64,000 nt of DNA from Rhodothermales bacterium (GCA_024711125.1 JANJTM010000025.1:248001-312000); one strand, 5' to 3'; numbered from the stretch's first letter, positions 43,752 to 52,213 are shown. Notes: generated by a model from the letters alone, not told the origin. Made by a program: numbers and translations.

Positions 43752-44702
43752 TCAAGCCGTTCGCGCCTGGTGCGCGGCCGGCGCCATCCGGGCGCCGCCG
43801 AGGGAACGCGATGCTCCCTGCAACAGGCTGCGACCCCAGGTCTTGACCGTGAGTACGGGGCAGGGCGCCGAACGGGTAACGGCATCGGCTACACTGCCGA
43901 TGCTCACCGCGCCGCGCCCCCTGTTTCCATGGCTTGCCAGCATCACGAGGGGATGGTCCCGTCGAATGGCGTCTCTCACGATCGCCTCCGCGGGACGGCC
44001 CTCCGTCAGCTCGATCTCGACGGTAAGCCCCGGGCTCTCCTGCGCCCGCGCCAGATCCGAGAGCCTGCGACGGGCGTCGGCGCGCTGCTGTTCGCTCGAG
44101 GCGCGCGGAAGCACGTGGAGCAGGACGAGGGGCACTCCGTAGAACAAGGCCATCGACCCGGCCTGCGCCGCAAGTCCCGACGCATGCGGGGAGTCGTCGA
44201 CGGGTGCCACGACCTGGCGGAACCCGGTGGTGGTTCGACTTCCCTGGGGACCGACCGCCAGCACGGGGCAGCGGGTCTCCGGCAGCACCATGCGGGCGGT
44301 CTGCCCGATGGGCCAACCGTCCGGCGTATCGTTGAGGAAACGCCGCACCGAATGCCACCCGTGCGTGCCCAGCACGAGCATGTCGATGTCGTCGAGCGCC
44401 GCCCGATCAAGGATCGCCTCGGTTGCATCCTCCGCCCAGAGCGTTCGAGCGGCGACCTCGCGTTCGAGCCATCGGAAACGCACCACGTCGCTTCCGGAGG
44501 AGGTCTCGTACGCGCTGCGCCAGGCCCGGGCCAGGGGATGCTGCAGCGAAAGGCAATCGCGGCCCGTCACCCCCATTTCGCATACGTGCAGCAGCTCCAG
44601 CTCACCGCCCGAGCGCATCGCCAGGTCGGCGCCGAGGGCCAGCGCCGCGTCCGCGCATCCGGAAAAATCCGTGGCAACCACGATCCTGCGAAACGAAATC
44701 AT
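43752..44702 (-). CDS. Tandem universal stress protein (UspA), second of pair
   Basis: 316 residues with two Usp domains. Domain 1 (MISFRRIVVATDFSGCADAA) has a degenerate nucleotide site (LVLGTHGWHSVRRFLND). Domain 2 (FRQVVAPVDDSPHASGL) keeps the ATP-binding pattern G-2x-G-9x-G-S in SHGNRGRGAVSIGSVA. The start was set at 44702 because it overlaps the upstream usp stop by 4 bases (ATGA) and opens at a canonical Usp N-terminus; the frame is open further upstream. Usp proteins accumulate under growth arrest, hypoxia or oxidative stress. One ATP site apparently lost, one kept. Confidence 0.92.
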   Translation of the reverse strand: MISFRRIVVATDFSGCADAALALGADLAMRSGGELELLHVCEMGVTGRDCLSLQHPLARAWRSAYETSSGSDVVRFRWLEREVAARTLWAEDATEAILDRAALDDIDMLVLGTHGWHSVRRFLNDTPDGWPIGQTARMVLPETRCPVLAVGPQGSRTTTGFRQVVAPVDDSPHASGLAAQAGSMALFYGVPLVLLHVLPRASSEQQRADARRRLSDLARAQESPGLTVEIELTEGRPAEAIVRDAIRRDHPLVMLASHGNRGRGAVSIGSVADAVTRSAPCPVLTVKTWGRSLLQGASRSLGGARMAPAAHQARTA

Positions 44703-45655
44703 CCGTCGTGCTCCTGGGATTCGCCGACATGCGGCATGGCGAACGGTCCGTCGGCGAGGGTCTTGACCACGAGCGTCGGACACGGCGCCGATCGCACCAC
44801 GTGGTCGGCGACGCTGCCGATCAGCAGGTGGGCGAGCCCGGTGAGCCCATGGGTGGACATCACGATCAATGCGGCCTCCCTATCGCTCGCCACGCGGATG
44901 ATCTCCGTCGCGGCCCGTCCGTCCACCACTTCGTACTCGACGGGCACGTCGGGCCCTGGCGTCCGTTCGACGACGGCGCGAAGGTGTTCCCAGGCCTTCT
45001 CCTCGACGTCGGGCTGCAGGTCGTAGATGGAGAACGCCCCCGCGTTGTAGAACGCCGGATGCAGCGTCTCTTCGATCACGTGCAGGACGCGGAGACCGGT
45101 CTGCAAATGCGCGGCGATTTCGCGACCCGCGTGAACCGCCTCGAGCGAGTGATCCGAAAAATCGACCGGAACCAATACTTCGCGTCCGTCGCCGGGCAGC
45201 AGACGCTGCACGTCGGCGTCCGACCGCACGGTCAGCACCGCGCACGGCAGCGCCCGCACCATCTCCTCGGCAACCGACCCCAGCATCCAGTGGCGAAGCC
45301 CCCGTCGTCCGTGGGTGCCGGCAATCGCCAGGTCCACGGAATGCGTGCGAACGAACCGGTCGAGCGCGGGCATGACGGCCGAATCCACGAGCACGTGGGT
45401 CTCCAGCGCCCCGGGAGGCGGCATGCCCGTGTCGGCGGCGACCGACGCCGCCAGTTCGTTCATGGCATCGATGACGCGCCGCCTGTGATCGGCCGGGTAG
45501 GTCGCCGGCGCGAAGGGGTCTGCGTGCACCACCTGGACGAAAGCCAGGTGGACCCTGGCGCCGGTCCGACCGGCCAGCCGGAAAGCCAGGCGAAGGCCCT
45601 CGGTCGAACATTCGCTGAAATCGACCGCGACCAGGATGTCGTCGAGACGCAGCAT
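44699..45655 (-). CDS. Tandem universal stress protein (UspA), first of pair
   Basis: 318 residues, two Usp domains, both with the ATP-binding pattern: AGTHGRRGLRHWMLGSVAEE in the first and STHGLTGLAHLLIGSVADH in the second. N-terminus MLRLDDILVAVDFSECSTEG is canonical. It leads the usp-usp-tonB transcript. The 301-base upstream region carries a palindrome at 45891 shared with the Acg gene and a TACGTTGC -7-like element at 45788-45795. In mycobacteria, paired usp genes of this kind belong to the DosR regulon, which is the basis for the regulon idea here. Confidence 0.93.
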   Translation of the reverse strand: MLRLDDILVAVDFSECSTEGLRLAFRLAGRTGARVHLAFVQVVHADPFAPATYPADHRRRVIDAMNELAASVAADTGMPPPGALETHVLVDSAVMPALDRFVRTHSVDLAIAGTHGRRGLRHWMLGSVAEEMVRALPCAVLTVRSDADVQRLLPGDGREVLVPVDFSDHSLEAVHAGREIAAHLQTGLRVLHVIEETLHPAFYNAGAFSIYDLQPDVEEKAWEHLRAVVERTPGPDVPVEYEVVDGRAATEIIRVASDREAALIVMSTHGLTGLAHLLIGSVADHVVRSAPCPTLVVKTLADGPFAMPHVGESQEHDG

Positions 45656-45956
45656 GGCAGTCTGTCTCCCCGCAGGACCCGGTCGCCGACCGGGAACCGC
45701 GGAATGGAATCCGTCGATCCGGGTCCGTCATGCCGACCGCGGGAGACACGCACCCGTCCCGCGGGCATCGCGCACGACGACCCGGACGCAACGTACGCGC
45801 GATTGTGAAGCGCGTGTGACGGGACGCCATACGACTACCTGTGGGGGGATGACTCGACCGCGTAGACGGACGGACACCCGAACGCCCGGCGGGGAAATCC
45901 CTACACGGATGGCGGGACGCCCATCCGCTGACCTCTGCGGTCCGACCCCGTGCGGC
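45656..45956 (-). promoter_or_regulatory. Regulatory intergenic region of the usp-usp-tonB operon
   Basis: 301 bases without a convincing ORF. Read on the minus strand it contains, in order: an imperfect hairpin (GGATGGGCG/CGCCATCC, 45909-45930) just after the response-regulator stop, the GTAGGGATTTCCCC box (45904-45891), a GC-rich stretch, and TACGTTGC (45795-45788) as a possible -7 element, leaving a leader of about 130 bases. The box lies about 110 bases upstream of the predicted start, somewhat far for direct activation, so another promoter may exist. Confidence 0.45.
45891..45904. promoter_or_regulatory. Palindromic box upstream of the usp operon
   Basis: GGGGAAATCCCTAC on the plus strand, GTAGGGATTTCCCC on the minus. 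It contains the perfect core GGGA-TT-TCCC. Compared with the site at 42865 (GTAGGGGATTTCCC), it differs by one inserted G. No third copy of GGGATTTCCC was found in intergenic sequence of the window. Confidence 0.5.
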
Positions 45957-46607
45957 TCAGCCCGCCCCCTCGCCTTCCACCCACTGCACCGCGTGTTGCA
46001 TCAACTCCGCGGCGCTGGTCAGGTTCAGCTTGTTCTTTATGCGGGCCCGATACGACTCGACCGTCTTCACCGACAGGTGCAGCCTCTCGGCGATTTCCCG
46101 CGTGCCGTATCCGCGCCCGGTCAGTTCGAACACCTCCAACTCCCTGTCGCTCAACACCTCGAGCGGCGACTTCACCATGCCGTCGCGCCCGGTGGCCATG
46201 CCGAGAAGGAGGCGTTCGTTGATCTCGTCGCTGACGTAGATACCCCCGTTCATGACCCGGCGGATGGCGCGTATCATGACGTCGGCCGCCTCGAGCTTCA
46301 TGACGTAGCCGCGGGCGCCTGCCCGGATGGCGCGCTCCGCATAAAGCGACTCGTCGTGCCTGGAAACCACGAGGATCTTGAGTGCGGGCTTCAACGCCAG
46401 CATGTGCTTGATCAACTCGAGACCGCTCATGCCCGGCAGGGAGATGTCTACAACCGCCATTTCCGGGTCCTCGGCCTGGAGCGCGTCCAACGCCTCCTCG
46501 GCGTTGGAGGCCTGGGCCACCACCTTGACGTCGGGCTCGCTGCTCATGGACATGACGAGCCCCTTGCGCATCAGCGGATGGTCGTCGACGATGAGAACTC
46601 GGATCAT
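45957..46607 (-). CDS. NarL/FixJ family response regulator (DosR-like)
   Basis: 216 residues from ATG at 46607, which overlaps the kinase stop (ATGA). The receiver domain has VLIVDDHPLMRKGL (acidic pocket), AVVDISLPGMSG with phospho-acceptor Asp54, and a conserved Lys in YVMKLEAADV. The LuxR-type HTH is LSDRELEVFELTGRGYGTRE with recognition helix LSVKTVESYRARI. Such regulators bind short palindromes as dimers. Coupled expression with the FixL-type PAS kinase marks them as a two-component pair. Confidence 0.95.
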   Translation of the reverse strand: MIRVLIVDDHPLMRKGLVMSMSSEPDVKVVAQASNAEEALDALQAEDPEMAVVDISLPGMSGLELIKHMLALKPALKILVVSRHDESLYAERAIRAGARGYVMKLEAADVMIRAIRRVMNGGIYVSDEINERLLLGMATGRDGMVKSPLEVLSDRELEVFELTGRGYGTREIAERLHLSVKTVESYRARIKNKLNLTSAAELMQHAVQWVEGEGAG

Positions 46608-47977
46608 GGAAGAGTGACCTCGTTGCTGGTCTGATTGGCCGGATCCGGCCAGAGAGCGGAAGATCGGGGCAGCGTGCACGTAATGACAGTACCCCCCTCG
46701 GGACGATTCCGGATCTCCAGCACCGCGCCGATCACCCGGGCGCGGTAGTGCATGATACGTACCCCCATGCCACGATCGTCGTCGAGGGTCTCCGGAAAGC
46801 CGACGCCATTGTCCTGGATGCGCAGGCGGATCTGGTCCCGCCCGGAGGCCAGGGTGACCCGCACGCTGCTGGCCCGTCCGTGTTTGACGGCGTTGGATAC
46901 CGCCTCCTGGGCGATCCGGTAGAGGTTGATGGCCGACGTCGAATCACGAAGCGGAATCGAGCCGACCTCCTCGAAGAAGCACTCGATGCCGAACAGGCGC
47001 GCCGCGTTGGTCGACAGGCGCTGCACGGCGGCGGCGAGCCCGTGGGCGTCCAGTTCCACCGGCACGAGACCGCGGGCGAGGGAGCGGGCCTGTTGGTCTG
47101 CCTCCCGGACGAGTTCGGTGATTTCCTCCACCTCCCCCGCGACGGGCGAGTGTTCGCCTCTCAGGCGCCGCGCCAGGTTCTGCGAAATGAGCCCGATACC
47201 CGTGAGCATCTGGCCGAGCCCGTCGTGAAGGTCCTGCCCGATACGGCGTCGCTCCTGGTCGCTGATGCGCAGTACCTCGTTCTCGAGCCGGCGACGTTCC
47301 GAAATGTCCCGCACGAGACCGGTGAACGTGACCCCGTCCTGTGACCGGACCTCCGAAACGGCGAGGTCCATCGGAAAGGTGGAGCCGTCCCGGCGCCGGC
47401 CGAGCACCTCCCGGCCTATGCCGATGATCTTTCGGCGCCCCGTGCGCAGGTAATTGAGCAGGTACGCGTCGTGCTCGTCGCGGAACGGGTCGGGCATGAG
47501 CGAGCTGACGTTCCGCCCGACGAGTTCGTCGGCCGTATACCCGAAGATGCGCTCGACGGCCGGGTTTACCGACAGCATGCGACCGGTCTCGTCGATGACG
47601 ATGATGCCGTCGACGGTAGTGTCGATGATCGCGCGCAGGCGGCGTTCCCTCGACAGCAGGGTCGCCCTGCGCCGGGCGAGAAACGGCAGGCGCCGCTCCA
47701 GGTTGTCCGAAAGGACCCAGTCGTCTGCGCCGGCTTCGTACAGATCCTCGTCGGTGGGCCGGTCGGCGTCCTCGCGGACGGCAAAAACGGGGCAGGTCGG
47801 ATCGAGCGAGGCCCGGGCCGAACGTAGACGGTCGAGGTCACCGGGTTCACGCACGTGCACGAGCGCGATGTCGGGAGTTCCGTCGACCAGCGAAACGTCG
47901 TGCACGAACCGCACCTTGCCGACGGCAGGCACCTCGGGCAACGAGCGACCCTCCCCTCCGATCACGAGTATCTGCAT
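46604..47977 (-). CDS. Sensor histidine kinase with FixL-type (haem-pocket) PAS domain and HisKA_3 transmitter
   Basis: 457 residues. Residues 1-105 resemble a receiver without its acidic pocket. Residues 110-228 form a PAS domain aligning with FixL: DEHDAYL has His169 at the position of the haem-ligating His200 of Bradyrhizobium FixL, and KIIGIGREVLG has Ile184 and Arg189 at Ile215 and Arg220, which contact bound oxygen; RRDGSTFPMDLAVSE and VTFTGLVRDISER also match. Arg206 is replaced by Asn175. The transmitter is HisKA_3 (IGQDLHDGLGQMLTGI, His251) with HATPase QEAVSNAVKHG and DNGVGF, as in NarX/DosS rather than FixL. No membrane helix. Likely a cytoplasmic oxygen or redox sensor; haem binding is inferred. 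Confidence 0.88.
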   Translation of the reverse strand: MQILVIGGEGRSLPEVPAVGKVRFVHDVSLVDGTPDIALVHVREPGDLDRLRSARASLDPTCPVFAVREDADRPTDEDLYEAGADDWVLSDNLERRLPFLARRRATLLSRERRLRAIIDTTVDGIIVIDETGRMLSVNPAVERIFGYTADELVGRNVSSLMPDPFRDEHDAYLLNYLRTGRRKIIGIGREVLGRRRDGSTFPMDLAVSEVRSQDGVTFTGLVRDISERRRLENEVLRISDQERRRIGQDLHDGLGQMLTGIGLISQNLARRLRGEHSPVAGEVEEITELVREADQQARSLARGLVPVELDAHGLAAAVQRLSTNAARLFGIECFFEEVGSIPLRDSTSAINLYRIAQEAVSNAVKHGRASSVRVTLASGRDQIRLRIQDNGVGFPETLDDDRGMGVRIMHYRARVIGAVLEIRNRPEGGTVITCTLPRSSALWPDPANQTSNEVTLP

Positions 47978-48058
47978 GCTCCGTCCGTTCGCGACGTTTC
48001 GTGTCGATGCCGGGGAATTTAGCGTTTCCCCGTCAATCGGCGAAGCGTTTTCCCCGCG

Positions 48059-48598
48059 TTATCGTGCGCCTCGGCCCGCCGTTCCGAACCGATCATCCAG
48101 GCCGATCGATTCGCCGGGCGCGCGCACGACGACGAGAGACCCCGAACCGGGGTCGAACGGCGAACCGGGCGCGCTGACCGACCATTCGATCAATGCGACC
48201 GTACCGGGGCGGAAAGCCATCGGGCGCCTCCCTGACAGGTGAAACACGGCGTGCGACATCGTGGGCTCGTGTCCGACGACGAGGACCGTGCCGTCCGGGG
48301 GCGCGGCCCCCCTCACGACGTCCAACATCATGGAAACGCTGGTTTCATAGAGGCTGGCCACGAATCGCGTGTCCACGCCGGCCATGCCGCCACCCTCCGC
48401 CGCCAGCCGCCAGGTCTCCCGCGTGCGCCGCGCGGTGGAACACAGGACGAGGTCCGGGGCCAATCCGTGCCCGCGAAACCACGCGCCGACTTCCCTGGCC
48501 GCGGCGACGCCTTCCGCCGAAAGCGGTCGGTCGTGGTCCGAGGCATGGCCCGCCAGGGGCTCGGCCTTCGCATGGCGGAGCAGCAGCAGACGGGTCAC
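48059..48598 (-). CDS. sixA: SixA-like phosphohistidine phosphatase
   Basis: 179 residues of the histidine phosphatase superfamily: LLLLRHAKAEPL (RHG-type motif with catalytic His), CSTARRTRETW and VVGHEPTMSHAVFHLSG with the second His. SixA enzymes remove phosphate from histidine of phosphotransfer proteins. GTG start at 48598 overlaps the folB stop (GTGA). It lies 81 bases upstream of the histidine kinase on the same strand, so a link with that signalling pair is possible but unproven. Confidence 0.87.
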   Translation of the reverse strand: MTRLLLLRHAKAEPLAGHASDHDRPLSAEGVAAAREVGAWFRGHGLAPDLVLCSTARRTRETWRLAAEGGGMAGVDTRFVASLYETSVSMMLDVVRGAAPPDGTVLVVGHEPTMSHAVFHLSGRRPMAFRPGTVALIEWSVSAPGSPFDPGSGSLVVVRAPGESIGLDDRFGTAGRGAR

Positions 48599-48972
48599 GG
48601 TTCGGTTGCGCGTACGCAGCGGTAGACGGCTTCGGCACAGTCACAGGGTCCGCCGACCGGGGGGTTGGCCTTGCGCACGGTGACCTCGACGGCGCGCAGG
48701 TGGGCCGAGCCCTCGAGGATCTCGCGGGCGATCAGGTACGCCAGCCGCTCGATCAGGAAGAACCGGTTTCCCGTTACCACCCGGGACACCGTTCCGTATA
48801 CCTTCTCGTAGTCCACCGTCAGGGAGAGGTCGTCCTCGGTCGCGGCGGCCTCGAAATCGAGATCCATCGCCACGTCGACCTCGTATCGACCGCCGATGCG
48901 GTGTTCTTCCTGCATCACCCCGTGGTGGGCATAGAACACCGCGTTTCGAAGGCGTACCGTTCCGACCGTCAT
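48595..48972 (-). CDS. folB: Dihydroneopterin aldolase
   Basis: 125 residues, the family length. Landmarks are RNAVFYAHHGVMQEEHRIGG with the catalytic Glu, TVDYEKVYGTV, FFLIERLAYLIAREIL and VTVRKANPPVGG with the catalytic Lys. It splits dihydroneopterin to 6-hydroxymethyl-dihydropterin and glycolaldehyde in folate synthesis. The frame is open 40 codons further up, but ATG at 48972 gives the family start. Translation is coupled to sixA. Confidence 0.94.
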   Translation of the reverse strand: MTVGTVRLRNAVFYAHHGVMQEEHRIGGRYEVDVAMDLDFEAAATEDDLSLTVDYEKVYGTVSRVVTGNRFFLIERLAYLIAREILEGSAHLRAVEVTVRKANPPVGGPCDCAEAVYRCVRATEP

Positions 48973-49033
48973 GGCTCTCCCTGTGATCGCGTCGCCAAGA
49001 TACGTCCTGCGCCCGGCGGACGGTGGGCGCCGT

Positions 49034-49984
49034 TCAGAAGCCGACGAGAGATACCAGGTCGTCGTCGGAACCGGCGGGGGCTCCGGCATCACGCCCGGAG
49101 AGCAGCGCCGAGAGTCGGAGCGTGGCGTGCAGGCCGAGCAGACCGTCCTCCCTGCGCGCGTGCTCGTCCAATCGGGCGGTCACGTCCGCACGACGCCACT
49201 CGGGAGGAACGAACAGCGCGCGCGGGCCCCAGGGACCGTCGGGGGCGGTCGCGGGAAAACTGCGCTGGGGTTCGAACTCGCGGTCTCCGTAGTGGCAACC
49301 GTAACAATCGGCCGGAACGCGCAGGTCGTCCGTGGTGCCGCGGATCCGGTCGACAGGGAGCCCGTCCGCGCCGTACGCGGCGAAATCCCAGAATCCGTCG
49401 GACCTCCGGGTCATCACCGTCGTCTCCACGACCCGCCCGGCGTCGAGATGCTCCCCGACGACCACCGTGCCCGGCGGGTACCGCAGTCCGCGCCCTTCCG
49501 CGAAGGAAACGACGGCCGATCGCACCGCGGCGAGCGGAATGTGCAGTCGCCTGCGGTACGTGGTCATCGACCCGGCGACCTCGTGTCGGAACCACTCGCC
49601 GTCTCGGTCCCGGTAGCCGGTTCGCGCGGCGAAAGCACCCAGGTCGGCGTCGACCGGGGGTCGCATGCGCCAGGCGCGGTCCAGGATCCGGTCCAATGCG
49701 TCCGAATCGACCCGGTCGGCAACGGCCTCGTCACGAAAGGCCAGCGCGGCACCCGGAGATCGGCCTTCGAGCACGTCGATGTCCACCAGGGTCGAACCGT
49801 CGGCCGCCACGGATACCGGATCGGAGCCCGCCGGTTCGAAGGTGCCTACCACGTAGCGGACCCGGTTCGGGCTCGCGTCCACCGCAACGCGCTTAGCACC
49901 TCCCGCACCGCAGCCGATCGCGACGACCGACGACACGATGCAGACCGGTATCCATTTGAGAATCCGGGAAAAGGACCGATGCAT
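49034..49984 (-). CDS. Lipoprotein with single CxxCH haem motif (cytochrome P460-like)
   Basis: 316 residues. The signal peptide ends in VAIGCGAGG (lipobox Cys25), so it is probably a periplasm-facing lipoprotein. A c-type haem motif CYGCH stands at 227-231, preceded by GFWDFAAYGADGLP and followed by YGDREFEP. That W-F-Y-G-DG...C-x-x-CH order recalls the C-terminal half of cytochrome P460 domains, which oxidise hydroxylamine or nitric oxide; the match is partial, so a generic monohaem protein is also possible. It lies 61 bases before folB on the strand of the sensor-kinase block. Confidence 0.6.
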   Translation of the reverse strand: MHRSFSRILKWIPVCIVSSVVAIGCGAGGAKRVAVDASPNRVRYVVGTFEPAGSDPVSVAADGSTLVDIDVLEGRSPGAALAFRDEAVADRVDSDALDRILDRAWRMRPPVDADLGAFAARTGYRDRDGEWFRHEVAGSMTTYRRRLHIPLAAVRSAVVSFAEGRGLRYPPGTVVVGEHLDAGRVVETTVMTRRSDGFWDFAAYGADGLPVDRIRGTTDDLRVPADCYGCHYGDREFEPQRSFPATAPDGPWGPRALFVPPEWRRADVTARLDEHARREDGLLGLHATLRLSALLSGRDAGAPAGSDDDLVSLVGF

Positions 49985-50077
49985 GGCAGGTATGCAGACC
50001 CCAACCGAACGAGTACCCTCGATTCGCGTTCCGTAGCCGACGCCCGCACCCCCGGAGCCCCAGTCCGGGAGTCCTTC

Positions 50078-50833
50078 ATGGATACCTCCACTCTCATCCT
50101 GGTCGTGGCCCTGGTCCTCGCCGTGGCGATCGGACCCCCGGTCGGCTTCGTCCTCGCGCGGCGACGCCTCGAGCGCAAGCTGCAGGGTCGAATGGATCGC
50201 ACCCACCGTTTCGCCGATCTCGACGCGCAGGTCCGCTCGCTGTCGGGTCCGGAGCCGCCGGATCCCGGGGTCAGGTTCCGGGGAACCCCGACGGGAACAT
50301 CCCCGGTTGCCGACCGCCCGGCGTTTGACCGGCGTACCGCGGAGCCGCTTCCGGTTCCGGAGGAACTGCACGCGCCGGGGGCCGGACGGTTCGTGCACGA
50401 CCCGCCGACGTTCGGTACGTCACCCCCCGGGCCACCTCCCGCCGCGAGGACCCCGGCCGGAACGGTCCCGGCGGCCGATCGTGCGGAAGCTCGCCCGGGC
50501 GCGACGACGGCAGGACCGCCGGCGCACTCGTCAGACGGCTCGGCGCCCGCGCAGCCCGCCGCCGACGTCACCGAATCCCCGAAATTCCGGCCTATCGCAG
50601 ACCACGTGGAGGACGCGGTCAAGCTGCGCCTGTCGTGGCTCCACCAGGTACCCACCGGCCGACTGCTCGCCCTTCACCGGCTCGGGTACGATGACCCGGT
50701 CAAGATCGCCAACCTCAGGCCGGTCGAGGTGTCACGCCTCGCGCGGGCCCTTCACGTGGCCGAGCAGGAGATCGAGGAAGAGTGGATGCCCGCGGCACGC
50801 CGCGAACTCGGCATGCGTCGGTTCGGCGCCTGA
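50078..50833 (+). CDS. Hypothetical membrane-anchored protein with Pro-rich linker
   Basis: 251 residues: an N-terminal membrane helix (STLILVVALVLAVAIGPPVGF), a basic stretch (RRRLERKLQGRM), a 110-residue Pro/Ala/Gly/Thr-rich linker, and a folded C-terminal domain of about 75 residues (HVEDAVKLRLSWLHQVPTGR, then LHRLGYDDPVKIANLRPVEV). The latter has the helix-turn-helix rhythm of a helix-hairpin-helix-like domain, so it could bind DNA or protein. I do not recognise the family. It is convergent with the PfkB gene, 4 bases apart. Confidence 0.7.
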   Translation: MDTSTLILVVALVLAVAIGPPVGFVLARRRLERKLQGRMDRTHRFADLDAQVRSLSGPEPPDPGVRFRGTPTGTSPVADRPAFDRRTAEPLPVPEELHAPGAGRFVHDPPTFGTSPPGPPPAARTPAGTVPAADRAEARPGATTAGPPAHSSDGSAPAQPAADVTESPKFRPIADHVEDAVKLRLSWLHQVPTGRLLALHRLGYDDPVKIANLRPVEVSRLARALHVAEQEIEEEWMPAARRELGMRRFGA

Positions 50834-50837
50834 CGGT

Positions 50838-51812
50838 TCAGCCCCGCGCCACGCGCTCGCCCAACTTCTCGAGGGCCGGCTCGGCCCCGAAATTATCTGC
50901 GTACCGGGCCGAGAACTCGTCGAATCCGAACCGGTGGTTGGCCGTGCCCACGTGCTCGAGCACGTACGTGGAACAGAGCGCACCGACCCGACCCGCGACC
51001 CCGTGGTCGAGGCCGGCGCTCAACGCCGCGAAGAACCCGCCCCGGTAGGCATCTCCCGCGCCGGTGGGCTCCTTGATGACCCTCGGCACGGCGATCGGAA
51101 TGTGGATCCGGCCGCCCGCACCGTGAATCGCGCTTCCCCGCTCCCCGTCGGTGACCACCACGAACTCGACGCGCTGCTGCAGATCCTCCAGCGTCCAGCC
51201 CGTCTTGTTCTCGATCAGGGCGAGTTCGTAGGCGTTCACCATCAGGTAACGCGCACCCGGGATTCCGTCCCGGAGGGCATCCCCGTCGAGACGCGCCGTC
51301 TGCTGGCTCGGATCGTACGCGAACGGAATGCCCAGCGCTCGACATTCCCGGGCGAGATTCGTCATCGCCACGGGATCGTTGGGACTGATGATGACGAGAT
51401 CGGCGTCCGTGAGTCCCTGGTCAGTCAGCGAGAATCGCCGGGCATGCGCCATGGCGCCGGTGTAGAAATTCGCGATCTGGTTCTGGGCCTCGTCCGTCGA
51501 TACGAAGAACGAGGCCGTGAAATCGTCCTCGATTTCGATGATTCCGCGCGTCGAAATGCCCTGCTCCTCCAGCCATCGGCGGTAATCGCCGAAATCCTGT
51601 CCCACGGTGGCCAGGATCACGGGGTCTCCGCCCAGCATCTTGAGCGTGTAGGCGATGTTGGCCGCCACACCTCCCCGCTGGCGGACCATGGAGTCGACGA
51701 GGAAGCTCAGGCTGACCGTATCGAGCCGATGCGCGAGCAGGTGGTCCGTGAACCGACCCGGGAAGTGCATCAGGTAATCGTAGGCGATCGATCCGGTGAC
51801 GACGATGCGCAT
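50838..51812 (-). CDS. PfkB family carbohydrate/adenosine kinase
   Basis: 324 residues of the ribokinase fold. N-terminus [20 protein letters not shown], first signature [19 protein letters not shown], second signature [17 protein letters not shown] with the catalytic Asp and anion hole. The substrate is not determined; the pattern YLMHFPGRF is seen in adenosine-kinase-like members common in Bacteroidota. Start ATG at 51812. A small membrane protein lies just upstream on the same strand. Confidence 0.9.
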   Translation of the reverse strand: MRIVVTGSIAYDYLMHFPGRFTDHLLAHRLDTVSLSFLVDSMVRQRGGVAANIAYTLKMLGGDPVILATVGQDFGDYRRWLEEQGISTRGIIEIEDDFTASFFVSTDEAQNQIANFYTGAMAHARRFSLTDQGLTDADLVIISPNDPVAMTNLARECRALGIPFAYDPSQQTARLDGDALRDGIPGARYLMVNAYELALIENKTGWTLEDLQQRVEFVVVTDGERGSAIHGAGGRIHIPIAVPRVIKEPTGAGDAYRGGFFAALSAGLDHGVAGRVGALCSTYVLEHVGTANHRFGFDEFSARYADNFGAEPALEKLGERVARG

Positions 51813-51862
51813 GGCACGGCCAGGCCCGCGACGGGCCGGAGGAGATTCGGTGTCGTTTGCGG

Positions 51863-52078
51863 TCAGCGGCGCGACCGGCGGCTCAGGAGGAGTCCCGCGA
51901 GAAACCCGGCGCCCACGAGCAGACCCGTGCGAATCGTTTTCTCGCTCCAACCCGTGGCGGCCGCCGTGCGTCCTACCACGGAATCCAGGACCCCGGCGGC
52001 CCGACTGCGGGCACTTCGCAGGGTATCGGCAACGGCAGCGGCCGCGCGTTCCTCGGCCTTCGCCGACTTCTCGCTCAT
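51863..52078 (-). CDS. Small membrane protein (YtxH/DUF3618-like)
   Basis: 71 residues from ATG at 52078. A charged, Ala-rich helix ([20 protein letters not shown]) is followed by [20 protein letters not shown] and a basic tail LLSRRSRR. This layout of amphipathic helix plus one membrane span resembles small stress-related or ribosome-hibernation-associated membrane proteins. No specific function. A 50-base gap separates it from pfkB, so cotranscription is possible. Confidence 0.6.
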   Translation of the reverse strand: MSEKSAKAEERAAAAVADTLRSARSRAAGVLDSVVGRTAAATGWSEKTIRTGLLVGAGFLAGLLLSRRSRR

Positions 52079-52213
52079 GATGCGTCTGACCAGACTCCTG
52101 GCCGCTGTGCTCCCGGGGTCGAGCGCGCGGCGTTCATACGAAACTTCCACCCCGATCGTTCATGCACCATGCAGACGGCCCGGGGTTCCGCCTTCGGCGC
52201 CGCGCGCCCGCCG

